NCBI RefSeq assembly: GCF_029277445.1
Contig: NZ_CP119566.1
Coordinates: 3,660,001 to 3,724,000, forward strand
From: Pararhizobium qamdonense
GTDB lineage: Bacteria; Pseudomonadota; Alphaproteobacteria; Rhizobiales; Rhizobiaceae
Direction: 5' to 3'
Length of the DNA: 64,000 nt
Positions 43,820 to 52,260 of the stretch are shown in pieces. Under the pieces are notes generated by a model that made no database searches, was not told the DNA's origin, and worked only from the letters and a program-made list of their open reading frames with translations. How positions within the stretch are numbered: the stretch's first letter is position 1; each line of letters opens with the position of its first letter. The translations under genes were made by a program, and so were the position numbers.

Positions 43820-45868
43820 TCAAAACAACACCCCATAGCGCAGCGCGTCATAGATACCCGCATGGATATTGCGGCTGGCGACAGCGTCACCGATCCGGAA
43901 CAGGTCGAATTTTCCGTCCGGATTGCGCGTCTGGATGGGGTTTTGCTGGTTAATCAGGGCTCTGTAATCAACCGCACCCAGATTGCGCGACAGCGGTTTC
44001 AGCTCGAGGTAGAGCTCGGCCATCGGCAGCGTCCCGTGCTCGACGACGACCTGGGCCACGCGGCGCTCCACCGAGGCCTTGTCCGAATAGTCGGAGCCGA
44101 GAACCGCCACCAGTTGATTGCCCTCGCGGCGAACCGATTTCAGCCGGGTGTTGATGGTCACGCGAACATTCTTTTCTGCGAAGGCCTTGGCATAAGGTAC
44201 GTGATTCATGCCGCCGATTTCCGGGGCAAACATGCGTTCCGGCGAGACGATCTCCAGTTCGGCACCGGTGGCGGCGATCATTTCCGCCGCCGTCATGCCG
44301 GTATGGGCGCCATTGTCGTCATAGAGCAGAACCGGACCTTCCGGCTTGATGGCGCCGGCAATGATGTCCCAGCTCGACACGACCAGATCGTCGCCTGCAT
44401 CCAGCAACGGGTTCTGGGCGATGCCACCGGTGGCGATGACGACCAGATCGGGGTTTCGCTCGAGAATATCGGCGGCCTCGGCAAAGACGTTGTAGTGGAT
44501 GGGAACACCGAGGCGCTCCAGCTCGGACAGCCGCCAGTCGACGATGCCGATCATTTCCTTGCGGCGCGGATTGCGCGCGGCCAACAGGATTTGCCCACCG
44601 GCCTCACCGGTCGCCTCCAGCACCTCGACCGTATGGCCGCGTTCGGCCAGCACCCGGGCTGCCTCCAGGCCCGCCGGTCCGGCGCCGACGACGACCGCCT
44701 TGCGGATCGCGCCGGTGGTCTTCGAAATCACATGCGGGATGGTTGCTTCCCGGCCTGTCGCCGCGTTGTGAATACATAGCGCCCCGCCGCCTTCATAGAT
44801 ACGGTCGAGACAGTAGGTAGCACCGACGCAGGGGCGGATCTGGTTTTCGCGGCCCTCGATGATCTTCCGGACGATATGCGGATCGGCAATATGGGCGCGC
44901 GTCATGCCGACCATATCGAGCTTGCCCTCGGCGATCGCATGGCGCGCGGTGGCGACATCGGCGATGCGGGCAGCGTGGAAAACCGGAAACTTCGTGGCCG
45001 CGCGGACATCGCCGGCAAAGTCCAGATGCGGCGATGCCGCCATGCCCTGGATCGGGATGACATTGGTCAGATGCGCGTCGTGATCGATATGGCCGCGAAT
45101 GATGTTGAGGAAATCGACCTTGCCGGACCCGGCCAGCCGCTTGGCGATCCCCACGCCTTCTTCCCTGGAGAGACCGATATCCCACTGCTCATCGGCCACC
45201 ATGCGGATACCGACGATGAAATCCGGGCCGACGGCCTTGCGCACGGCATCGAGCACCATATCGGAAAAGCGCATGCGATTGTCGAGCGAGCCGCCAAATT
45301 CATCGTCGCGGTGGTTGGTCGCGGGCGACCAGAAGCCGTCCATCAGATGGCCGTAGGCCTCGAATTCGATTCCATCCAGCCCGGCCGCCTGCATGCGCTG
45401 TGCGGCACTGGCATAATCATCGACGATACGCTCGATATCCCAGTCCTCGATCTCTTTTGGAAAGGCGCGATGGGCGGCCTCGCGCACCGGCGACGGCGAC
45501 AGCACCGGCAGCCAGTCGCCCTTGTTCCAGCCGGTGCGGCGGCCCAGATGGGTAAGCTGGATCATCACGGCAGCGCCGTGCTCATGACAGTCGTCGGCGA
45601 TCTTCTTCAGCCAGGGCACGATCTCGTCGGAATAGGCATAAAGATTGCCGAAGGCAGGCGGCGAATCCTGCGACACGATCGCCGACCCCGCCGTCATCGT
45701 CAGCGCGATGCCGCCCGTGGCCTTTTCGAGATGGTAGAGCCGGTAGCGGTCCTTCGGCATGCCATCTTCGGAATAGGCCGGTTCATGCGATGTCGACATG
45801 ATCCGGTTTTTCAGCGTCAGGTGTTTGAGTTGATAGGGTTGGAGGAGCGGGTCTTTTGAAAGGGTCAT
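43820..45868 (-). CDS. NADH:flavin oxidoreductase, N-demethylase-like (TMADH/DgcA family)
   Basis: The 682-residue protein has an FMN-binding TIM barrel (residues ~1-340; LLQPYQLKHLTLKNRIMST, GFWSPATNHRDDEFGGS), an iron-sulfur segment and a C-terminal FAD/NAD(P) domain (AVVVGAGPAGLEAARVLAER near 386). The cluster segment reads CVGATYC then 12 residues then Cys (about 347-366), so one of the four ligands of the usual CxxCxxxC-x11-C motif appears as Ala. Relatives oxidatively demethylate di/trimethylamines, dimethylglycine or N-methylproline. It lies downstream of the MttB-type gene, so a methylated amine substrate is inferred; the exact one is unknown. Confidence 0.85.
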   Translation of the reverse strand: MTLSKDPLLQPYQLKHLTLKNRIMSTSHEPAYSEDGMPKDRYRLYHLEKATGGIALTMTAGSAIVSQDSPPAFGNLYAYSDEIVPWLKKIADDCHEHGAAVMIQLTHLGRRTGWNKGDWLPVLSPSPVREAAHRAFPKEIEDWDIERIVDDYASAAQRMQAAGLDGIEFEAYGHLMDGFWSPATNHRDDEFGGSLDNRMRFSDMVLDAVRKAVGPDFIVGIRMVADEQWDIGLSREEGVGIAKRLAGSGKVDFLNIIRGHIDHDAHLTNVIPIQGMAASPHLDFAGDVRAATKFPVFHAARIADVATARHAIAEGKLDMVGMTRAHIADPHIVRKIIEGRENQIRPCVGATYCLDRIYEGGGALCIHNAATGREATIPHVISKTTGAIRKAVVVGAGPAGLEAARVLAERGHTVEVLEATGEAGGQILLAARNPRRKEMIGIVDWRLSELERLGVPIHYNVFAEAADILERNPDLVVIATGGIAQNPLLDAGDDLVVSSWDIIAGAIKPEGPVLLYDDNGAHTGMTAAEMIAATGAELEIVSPERMFAPEIGGMNHVPYAKAFAEKNVRVTINTRLKSVRREGNQLVAVLGSDYSDKASVERRVAQVVVEHGTLPMAELYLELKPLSRNLGAVDYRALINQQNPIQTRNPDGKFDLFRIGDAVASRNIHAGIYDALRYGVLF

Positions 45869-45902
45869 GATAAGGCTCGGGTTTCAAATTCAATCATTGC
45901 AA

Positions 45903-46084
45903 CACCCCTCACCAACTCCGGCCAAGGGCTCGTAAACTCGCCCGGCCTGCGTATCCTCTCCCGCAAGGGGAGAGGAAGACCCGCGGTGGGCGCCTCCGCT
46001 CTACCTCTCCCCTTGCGGGAGAGGATAGCAAGCCCGCACGAAGCGAAGCTGAGTGCATGGGCGCGCTTGGTGAGGGGTACCCCC
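45903..46084. repeat. Palindromic mosaic repeat between mttB-like gene and oxidoreductase gene
   Basis: Core arms TATCCTCTCCCGCAAGGGGA (45951-45970) and TCCCCTTGCGGGAGAGGATA (46008-46027) are perfect complements, and outer arms ACCCCTCACCAA and TTGGTGAGGGGT close the element. The right arm ends at the stop codon of the MttB-like gene (TCA at 46085). Likely a structured RNA in the shared transcript; related in design to the repeats in glyS and at 54588. Confidence 0.85.
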
Positions 46085-47638
46085 TCAATACCACGCATCC
46101 GCCATGCTGTTCTTGCGTCGTGTCATATATTCCGCCAGAGCGTCATCGATTGCCACGTCCAGGGGCGGCGCTTCGTATTCGGCCAGCGTCTTTTTCCAGC
46201 GCCGGTTGGCGCGCGTGGCCATGTCGGTCGAGCCGCCCTCCTCGCTCCACTTCTCAAAGGGCTCGTTGTCCGACAGGGCGGAATCCCAGAAGGCCGTCTG
46301 GTAGTTGCGCATCGTGTGGTCGCAGCCGAGAAAATGGCTGCCGGGCCCGACCTGCAGGAAGGCGTCCATGGCGAGCGTATTGTCATCCACCACGACACCG
46401 GCAAGATAGGAATGCAGCGCGCCGCAGAAATCGGTGTCCATCACGAACTTCTCATAGGACATGGCAAGCAGCCCATCGAGGAAACCTGCCGAATGCAGGA
46501 TGAAATTGGCGCCGCAATGCACGGCCGACAACATCGACATGACGCCTTCCTGCATGGCCTGCCCATCCGGCAGTTTTGAATTGGAGAAATTGCCGGCGCA
46601 GCGCAAGGGCAGTTTCAGCCGCCGGGCGAGTTGGCCGATGACCATGGAGCCGATGGCCGGTTCCGGCGTGCCGAAGGTCGGCGAGCCCGAGCGCAGCGAC
46701 ATCGAGGAGAGGAAATTGCCGAAAATCACCGGCGCGCCCTTGCGTTCCAGCTGCGTCAGCGCACAGCCCGCCAGCGTCTCGGCATAGGACTGGGCGATGG
46801 CCCCGGCATTGGTAACGGGACCCATGGCGCCGCCCAGAATGAAGGGCACGATCACCGCCGCCTGGTTGGCGCGGGCATAGGCGCGCAGCGATTTCGTCAT
46901 CGTGCCGTCCCAGACGAGCGGCGAGTTGACGTTGACATTGCCAAGGATGACACAGTTGCGATCGACGAAATCGCGCCCGAAGACGATCCGCGCCATATCG
47001 ATGGAATCTTCCGCGCGGTCCTCCTGCGTGATCGAGCCCATGAAGGCGCGGTCGGAATATTTGATGTGGCTGTAGACCATGTCGAGATGGCGCTTGTTGA
47101 CGGGAATATCGACCGGCTCGCAGATCGTACCGCCGGAATGATGCAGCCACGGGCTCGACTGGGCCAGCTTGATGAAGTTGCGGAAATCCTCCAGCGTGCC
47201 ATAGCGGCGGCCCTTGTCGAGGTCCATGACGAAGGGCGAACCATAGGCCGGGGCAAAGACGACGTTCTTGCCGCCGATCTCGACATTATGGGCGGGATTG
47301 CGGGCATGCTGGGTAAACTGGGCGGGCGCGCTCGAGACGATCTCGTTCAGCATGCCCGGCTCGAAGCGGACGAGCACACCGTCCACCTTTGCCCCTGCCC
47401 GCTTCCAATGCTCCAGCGAGACCGGGTCGTCGCGAAACTCGATACCGACTTCGGACAGGATGCGGTCGGCAACGCGCTCGATCTTTTGAAGGTTTTCTTC
47501 GCTGAGAATGTCATAGGTCGGGATGTTGCGGGCGATGTAGGGAATGCCCACGATCCTGGCGGAATTGTCGCGCCGCGCTGAGCGGGCCGGGCGTGCGCGT
47601 CTTGCCGGTTCGACGTCGGTATCCACAAGCGTTTCCAT
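46085..47638 (-). CDS. MttB-family (trimethylamine/betaine) methyltransferase without pyrrolysine
   Basis: The 517-residue protein opens with an Arg-rich stretch (RRARPARSARRDNSARI) and then the MttB fold: ILSEENLQKIERVADRILSE, GGKNVVFAPAYGSPFVMDLD, SHIKYSDRAFMGSITQ and GPGSHFLGCDHTMRNYQTAF. The frame contains no in-frame amber codon, so it belongs to the non-pyrrolysine branch that includes betaine:corrinoid methyltransferases. No corrinoid protein gene is adjacent. It may act on a quaternary amine, with the flavin oxidoreductase removing further methyl groups. GGGAGG lies before ATG 47638. Confidence 0.87.
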   Translation of the reverse strand: METLVDTDVEPARRARPARSARRDNSARIVGIPYIARNIPTYDILSEENLQKIERVADRILSEVGIEFRDDPVSLEHWKRAGAKVDGVLVRFEPGMLNEIVSSAPAQFTQHARNPAHNVEIGGKNVVFAPAYGSPFVMDLDKGRRYGTLEDFRNFIKLAQSSPWLHHSGGTICEPVDIPVNKRHLDMVYSHIKYSDRAFMGSITQEDRAEDSIDMARIVFGRDFVDRNCVILGNVNVNSPLVWDGTMTKSLRAYARANQAAVIVPFILGGAMGPVTNAGAIAQSYAETLAGCALTQLERKGAPVIFGNFLSSMSLRSGSPTFGTPEPAIGSMVIGQLARRLKLPLRCAGNFSNSKLPDGQAMQEGVMSMLSAVHCGANFILHSAGFLDGLLAMSYEKFVMDTDFCGALHSYLAGVVVDDNTLAMDAFLQVGPGSHFLGCDHTMRNYQTAFWDSALSDNEPFEKWSEEGGSTDMATRANRRWKKTLAEYEAPPLDVAIDDALAEYMTRRKNSMADAWY

Positions 47639-47728
47639 GATAGGCCTCCCTTTTGTCATTCCGAGGCTAATCGTGAAAAAGGCCAATGTAACGCTGGAAA
47701 AATTGGAGACATGATATAAGCTCACCTT

Positions 47729-48652
47729 ATGGAAACCCTGCGCCGCCTGCTTCCCTCCGCCTCCAGCCTGATCGTCTTTGAGGCAGCCGGGCGGCATCAG
47801 AATTTCACCCGTGCTGCCAATGAGCTGGCGATGACGCAGGCCGCCGTCTCCTATGCCATTCGCGGGCTGGAAGAGCAGCTTGGCGTGCCCTTGTTTCACC
47901 GGGTCCACCGCGCTGTGCAATTGACCGAAGCGGGCGAAAAATTCCATGCGGACGTGTCGCTTGGCCTGTCGCGCATCCAGAAATCGGCCGAGGACATTCG
48001 CGCCAAGCGCCGCGAGACCAATGTGACGCTCGCCGCCTCGACCGCCTTTGCCTCCATGTGGATGCTGCCGCGGCTGACCAAACTGCGCGAGGACCTGCCG
48101 GAGATCGACCTGCGCATCCAGACCAGCGTGCGCGATCTGGATCTGGAGGAAGAGCCGATCCCGCTTGCCATTCGCGGCGGCGGCGATCCGGTCAACTGGC
48201 CGCGTTACCATACCGCGCTTCTGGCGCCGGAAGTGATCTGCGCGGTGGCGTCGCCCGCCTTCGTCGAGGCAAACGGCATGCCGCAGCGGCCGGCGGACCT
48301 GCTGAAACATCCGCTGATCCATCTGGAGGAACCGGTCAGGCAGGCCTATAGCTGGCAGGAGTGGTTTTCGAGCGCCGGTGTGCCCTATCCCGCCAAGGCG
48401 CGGCGGCTGACATTGAACGATTATGTCCTGGTCATCCAGGCCGTGCTGGCCGGCGAAGGCATCGCACTCGGCTGGAACCACCTCATCGAACGGCAGGTCC
48501 GCTCGGGCGCGCTCGTTCCCGTCGGCAATCATGTGCTGAAGACCGATCTCGCCTTCTACGTCGTCTGGCCGCGCTCGCGCGAGCTCAACCAGCAGGCAGG
48601 CCGGGTGCGCGACTGGCTTCTGGAAGAAGGCCGCCGGGAACGGGAGAGCTAG
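47729..48652 (+). CDS. LysR-family regulator (GcvA-like)
   Basis: The 307-residue protein has the N-terminal HTH (SLIVFEAAGRHQNFTRAANE, LAMTQAAVSYAIRGLEEQLG) and a C-terminal effector domain (residues ~90-300). The RxLPSASSLIVFEAAGRH start and GVPLFHRVHRAVQLTEAG are typical of the GcvA/AmpR-like group. It is divergent from the MttB-like gene with 90 bp between, so it probably controls the methylated-amine module. An ATAAG-CTCAC-CTTAT inverted repeat spans its own start (47716-47730), a possible autoregulatory site. Confidence 0.9.
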   Translation: METLRRLLPSASSLIVFEAAGRHQNFTRAANELAMTQAAVSYAIRGLEEQLGVPLFHRVHRAVQLTEAGEKFHADVSLGLSRIQKSAEDIRAKRRETNVTLAASTAFASMWMLPRLTKLREDLPEIDLRIQTSVRDLDLEEEPIPLAIRGGGDPVNWPRYHTALLAPEVICAVASPAFVEANGMPQRPADLLKHPLIHLEEPVRQAYSWQEWFSSAGVPYPAKARRLTLNDYVLVIQAVLAGEGIALGWNHLIERQVRSGALVPVGNHVLKTDLAFYVVWPRSRELNQQAGRVRDWLLEEGRRERES

Positions 48653-48688
48653 TGCCTCGTACGATCCATGAGGCTCTAAACGGTCGGA

Positions 48689-50050
48689 TCAGACAGCGAC
48701 GGACAGGGCCGGTCCGTTGTCATGATATTTTTCGGCAAGATAGCGCAGCGTCGTGACGGAATCGGCGGGCTTGCCGTAGAAATAGCCCTGCCCCATGCCG
48801 CAGCCGAGACCTTTCAGCTTCAGCGCCTCGGAGAAATCCTCGATGCCTTCGGCAACGACTTCGAGATTGAGGCCGTCGCACATGGCGATGATCGCCTTGA
48901 CGATATGCTCGGATGCACGGTCGGCGGAGATGCGCGACACGAAGGCGCGATCGACCTTGACCTTGTCGAAGGAGAAATCGCGCAGGCGGCCAAGGCTGGA
49001 TTGCCCGGTGCCGAAATCATCGAGCGAAATGCGCACGCCGGCGGCGCGCAGTTCGGTGACGATCCGCTGGGCCACATCCGCATCGGTCATCACGGCGGTT
49101 TCTGTAATTTCGAGCTCCAGCCGGCGCGGATCAAGCCCGGCACGCTGGATGATCGATAGGACGTTGGTGGCCGTCATCGGGTCCATCAGCTGGGCCGACG
49201 ACAGGTTGAACGACAGGAACAATTCCTTCGGCCAGAGCAGCGCCGTTTCCGCCGCCTTGCGCAAAAGCGTCTCGGACAGAGAATCGATAAAGCCGCGTTC
49301 TTCAGCAAGCGGCACGAAGACGGCGGGAGAGACATAGCCGAGGTCCGGATCGCACCAGCGGGCCAGCGCTTCAAAGCCCACGACCATTTCCGTCTTTAAA
49401 TTGACGATCGGCTGGAAATGGACATCGACCTCATCGGCGATGATGGCGTTGCGCAGCGCCTGTTCCAGCTGCGTCGCCCGCTTCATCTCCTGGGCGATTT
49501 CCTGGGAATAGACGGTGATCTGGCCACGGCCGCGGCGTTTGGAACGGTAGAGCGCCGTATCGGCGCTTTTCAACAGATCCTCGAAGTCCTCGCCGGCGAA
49601 GGGATAGACGGCAAAGCCGAAGGAGGCCGAGAGGCGGACATTGCGCTCGCCGAGATCGAAAGGCGCCGACAGCACCTCTTTCAGCATGTGGCCGATCTTT
49701 TCGGCCGCCTTGCGCTCAAAGACCAGCGGCAGAACGAAGCCGAACTCGTCGCCACCGGCGCGAATGACGGTTGCGCCGTCCGGCACGCAGGCCAGCAGCC
49801 GGCTTGCCACCTGGCACAGGATTTCATCGCCGGCACTGGGGCCGAAGAGATCGTTGATCGGCTTGAACCCGTCGAGATTGGCAAGGCCGATGGTGAATGG
49901 CGCAGGATCGCTGGCGCGCTCGGCGGCGATTTCGCGCACCTTGTCACGCAGCTTGTAGGAATTGCCCAGCCCGGTCAGCGGATCGGTGTAGGCCATTGCA
50001 TGCAGGTCATTCCGGCTGATGTGCTGAGACGGTGTTTCAGCAGACTTCAT
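48689..50050 (-). CDS. GGDEF-EAL cyclic di-GMP enzyme
   Basis: The 453-residue protein has a GGDEF domain (residues ~15-185; intact AGGDEFGF near 98) and an EAL domain (~200-440; FEALARW near 225, ITETAVMTDAD, and DDFGTGQSSLGRLRDF near 340). All key motif residues seem present in both, so it may be a bifunctional cyclase/phosphodiesterase, often with one side dominant. There is no sensor or membrane segment. It is transcribed toward the LysR gene. The PAS-receiver gene upstream runs in the same direction with a 193-bp gap. Confidence 0.9.
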   Translation of the reverse strand: MKSAETPSQHISRNDLHAMAYTDPLTGLGNSYKLRDKVREIAAERASDPAPFTIGLANLDGFKPINDLFGPSAGDEILCQVASRLLACVPDGATVIRAGGDEFGFVLPLVFERKAAEKIGHMLKEVLSAPFDLGERNVRLSASFGFAVYPFAGEDFEDLLKSADTALYRSKRRGRGQITVYSQEIAQEMKRATQLEQALRNAIIADEVDVHFQPIVNLKTEMVVGFEALARWCDPDLGYVSPAVFVPLAEERGFIDSLSETLLRKAAETALLWPKELFLSFNLSSAQLMDPMTATNVLSIIQRAGLDPRRLELEITETAVMTDADVAQRIVTELRAAGVRISLDDFGTGQSSLGRLRDFSFDKVKVDRAFVSRISADRASEHIVKAIIAMCDGLNLEVVAEGIEDFSEALKLKGLGCGMGQGYFYGKPADSVTTLRYLAEKYHDNGPALSVAV

Positions 50051-50243
50051 AAACGCATTCCCAGGATTGGATTCAAGCAGTGTCAGGAACAGACGATGGG
50101 CATGGAGGGTTAAGATTTCGAAAGCGTGCCTTCTGCTCTGTCTCCCTCTCTCACCCTAATTCTAGGGAGTTGACATCCATATGGTTCAAGCCTGTGCTTT
50201 TATTCGCGTTTTTCTCCGTTAATTGCTTGTTTTGATCAAACGG

Positions 50244-51980
50244 TCAGCCAACCATGCGTTCGGCTTTGATGTTGACGAACTTGCGGTAGACGGCTTCGAT
50301 CATGTCCGGGCTGATCGGCTTGGTGATGTAATCGTCCATGCCGGCCTGCTTGCTGTGTTCGATATCGATATCGAGCGCCTGGGCCGTCACGGCGATGATC
50401 GGGGTCTGGAAAGACGCGTTCTTTTCGAGCGCCCGGATGGCACGCGTGGCGTCAAAACCATTCATCACCGGCATCGAGACATCCATCAGCACCAGGTTCG
50501 GCCGGTATTGCTGCCAGAGCTTGACGGCTTCCTCGCCATTGGCGGCGATGCGGTAGGATATGCCGATGCCTTCGAGGATCTGGGCAAAGACGAACTGGTT
50601 GATTTCGTTGTCTTCGGCGACCACCACTTCGACCTCCGGCATCGGACGGCCGGTGAGGGTTGCGTCCGGCACGATGATCTCCCAATCTGCGGGGCCATCT
50701 TCCTCCACCGAAGGCAGGGCGCCGACGCCGTTTTCGCAGAGCGTGAGAATTTCAGTGCGCAGTTCGACCGCTTTCCAATCCCTGGCGATCACCAGGGACG
50801 GAGAGATCGTCCAGCCTGCGACCGTTGCCAGCGCATCCGTCATCATGCCGTCGATCAGGAGGGCATCAAGGGTGACGCCACGCGCCGTGCACGCATCCTT
50901 GAAGGCTGCAAGCTCGATGGCGTTTCTGACCGCGCAGGCATCAAAACCCCAGCGGCGCAACTGTGGCACCAGGTTGATTTCAAGCGCTGCCGCTGCCGTC
51001 ATCAAAAGGATTTTCTGCTTGCCCTTCATGTCGGGATCAATGATCGCGCCAGCTTCGACCAGATGCTGCATGTCGATCGACCGGAACGGGTCGTAGCAGT
51101 TCTGCGCCGGCACGAACGCGCTGTAGTCTCGCACCTCCAGCGGCGAGCGGCCGGAGGCGGCGTCATCCAGGCCGTTATAGCCGACGACCAGATCGGTCAC
51201 GTCGTTCATGCAGGTGACCAGGAGATGTTTGCCGGGATCGCCGACGCGGAACTTGCGGGTGACGACCCACAGATCCTCTCCATCGGCCTGAACGATCTGC
51301 TCCGGCTGGCAATGGACATCGCCGCTGTCCAGCGTCTTGCGGTCGGAGCGTTCGAATTTTTCGGCGAGATCCGGCTCGAGCAGATCCCAGACGGAACGCC
51401 CGAGGATGGCATCGGGTGTCATGCCATGAATGGTGCAGAATGCCTTGTTGACGGCGATGTAGCTCAGATTGCGATCCTTGACGCAGATCGGATTGGGCAG
51501 GCAGTCGAGGATGCCCTCGGTCAGCTCGACGCGCTCCATATCGAGCTGCATCTGCTCTTCGCGTTTTTTCTGCTCGGAGACATCGTTGATCGCGACAATG
51601 CCGAGACCGCTCGACAGGCGGCGCTTGCGCACATTGATCCAGCGATGGCGGCCGATACGCTCGACAACGTCGAAGCGCTCGCGCCAGTGATGGGACAGAT
51701 GCTCGGAAATCCACTCGTCGCGATTGGAATGGCGGCGGCTGGTCTCGGGCGCCGTGCCGCTGCGCACACCGGAATCGAAGATGGCGCCGAGAAAATCCTT
51801 CAGCCGGGTGCCGGCCTCCAGAAAATGCACTGGAATCGGATAGAATTGCAGAATGGGGCGGCTCGCAAACACAATCTCATCATTCTTGTCGCAGACAAGA
51901 ATCGCCAAGCCGAGCGCGTCAGACGTCGCCTCAAGCACGGTTTTCTGGATGTTCGCGCCGAAAGACGCTACATCATTCAT
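50244..51980 (-). CDS. PAS-PAS-receiver signalling protein lacking a histidine kinase core
   Basis: The 578-residue protein has two PAS-like domains (~20-130 and ~150-270; ILDCLPNPICVKDRNLSYIA, GMTPDAILGRSVWDLLEPDL), a middle region that looks like a decayed receiver (KILLMTAAAALEINLVPQLR, LDALLIDGMMTDALATVAG, ~318-420) and a C-terminal receiver (~450-570) with EDNEIN, the phospho-acceptor Asp in LVLMDVSMPVMNG and the Lys in DYITKP. No H-box or HATPase domain lies between, unlike normal hybrid kinases. It probably receives phosphate from another kinase. The neighbouring GGDEF-EAL gene suggests a cyclic di-GMP link. Confidence 0.85.
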   Translation of the reverse strand: MNDVASFGANIQKTVLEATSDALGLAILVCDKNDEIVFASRPILQFYPIPVHFLEAGTRLKDFLGAIFDSGVRSGTAPETSRRHSNRDEWISEHLSHHWRERFDVVERIGRHRWINVRKRRLSSGLGIVAINDVSEQKKREEQMQLDMERVELTEGILDCLPNPICVKDRNLSYIAVNKAFCTIHGMTPDAILGRSVWDLLEPDLAEKFERSDRKTLDSGDVHCQPEQIVQADGEDLWVVTRKFRVGDPGKHLLVTCMNDVTDLVVGYNGLDDAASGRSPLEVRDYSAFVPAQNCYDPFRSIDMQHLVEAGAIIDPDMKGKQKILLMTAAAALEINLVPQLRRWGFDACAVRNAIELAAFKDACTARGVTLDALLIDGMMTDALATVAGWTISPSLVIARDWKAVELRTEILTLCENGVGALPSVEEDGPADWEIIVPDATLTGRPMPEVEVVVAEDNEINQFVFAQILEGIGISYRIAANGEEAVKLWQQYRPNLVLMDVSMPVMNGFDATRAIRALEKNASFQTPIIAVTAQALDIDIEHSKQAGMDDYITKPISPDMIEAVYRKFVNIKAERMVG

Positions 51981-52260
51981 TGCACAGCCCTCTTAATAAC
52001 CTTGGCGGCTTCTTTTTGCGGGACATGCTGACAACGCGCCGGTCAGGCCGTATCTGGGGGGCCGTTCCCGGGCGGACAGCTGCGCCACAGGCTCCAAATG
52101 ACAAAACCTGTGCTCATTCAGGTCGTCGCCGAACGTCGCAGCTTTGTATTAAGGCCAGATTAAACCCGGCCGAATTTGTCTGGTCCCCACATCGCGACAC
52201 AGCCGGGGATAGACCCCTTGGAACACTTTTCATGTGCCGCCGAATCCCGGACAATAGATC

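Noticed and set aside
46085..47638. Pyrrolysine-containing trimethylamine methyltransferase
   Set aside because: The reading frame has no internal amber codon, so the pyrrolysine-dependent MttB type is excluded.
47639..48532. N-terminal extension of the MttB-like frame
   Set aside because: It runs antisense through the LysR gene; the ATG at 47638 has an excellent ribosome site and begins the family domain.
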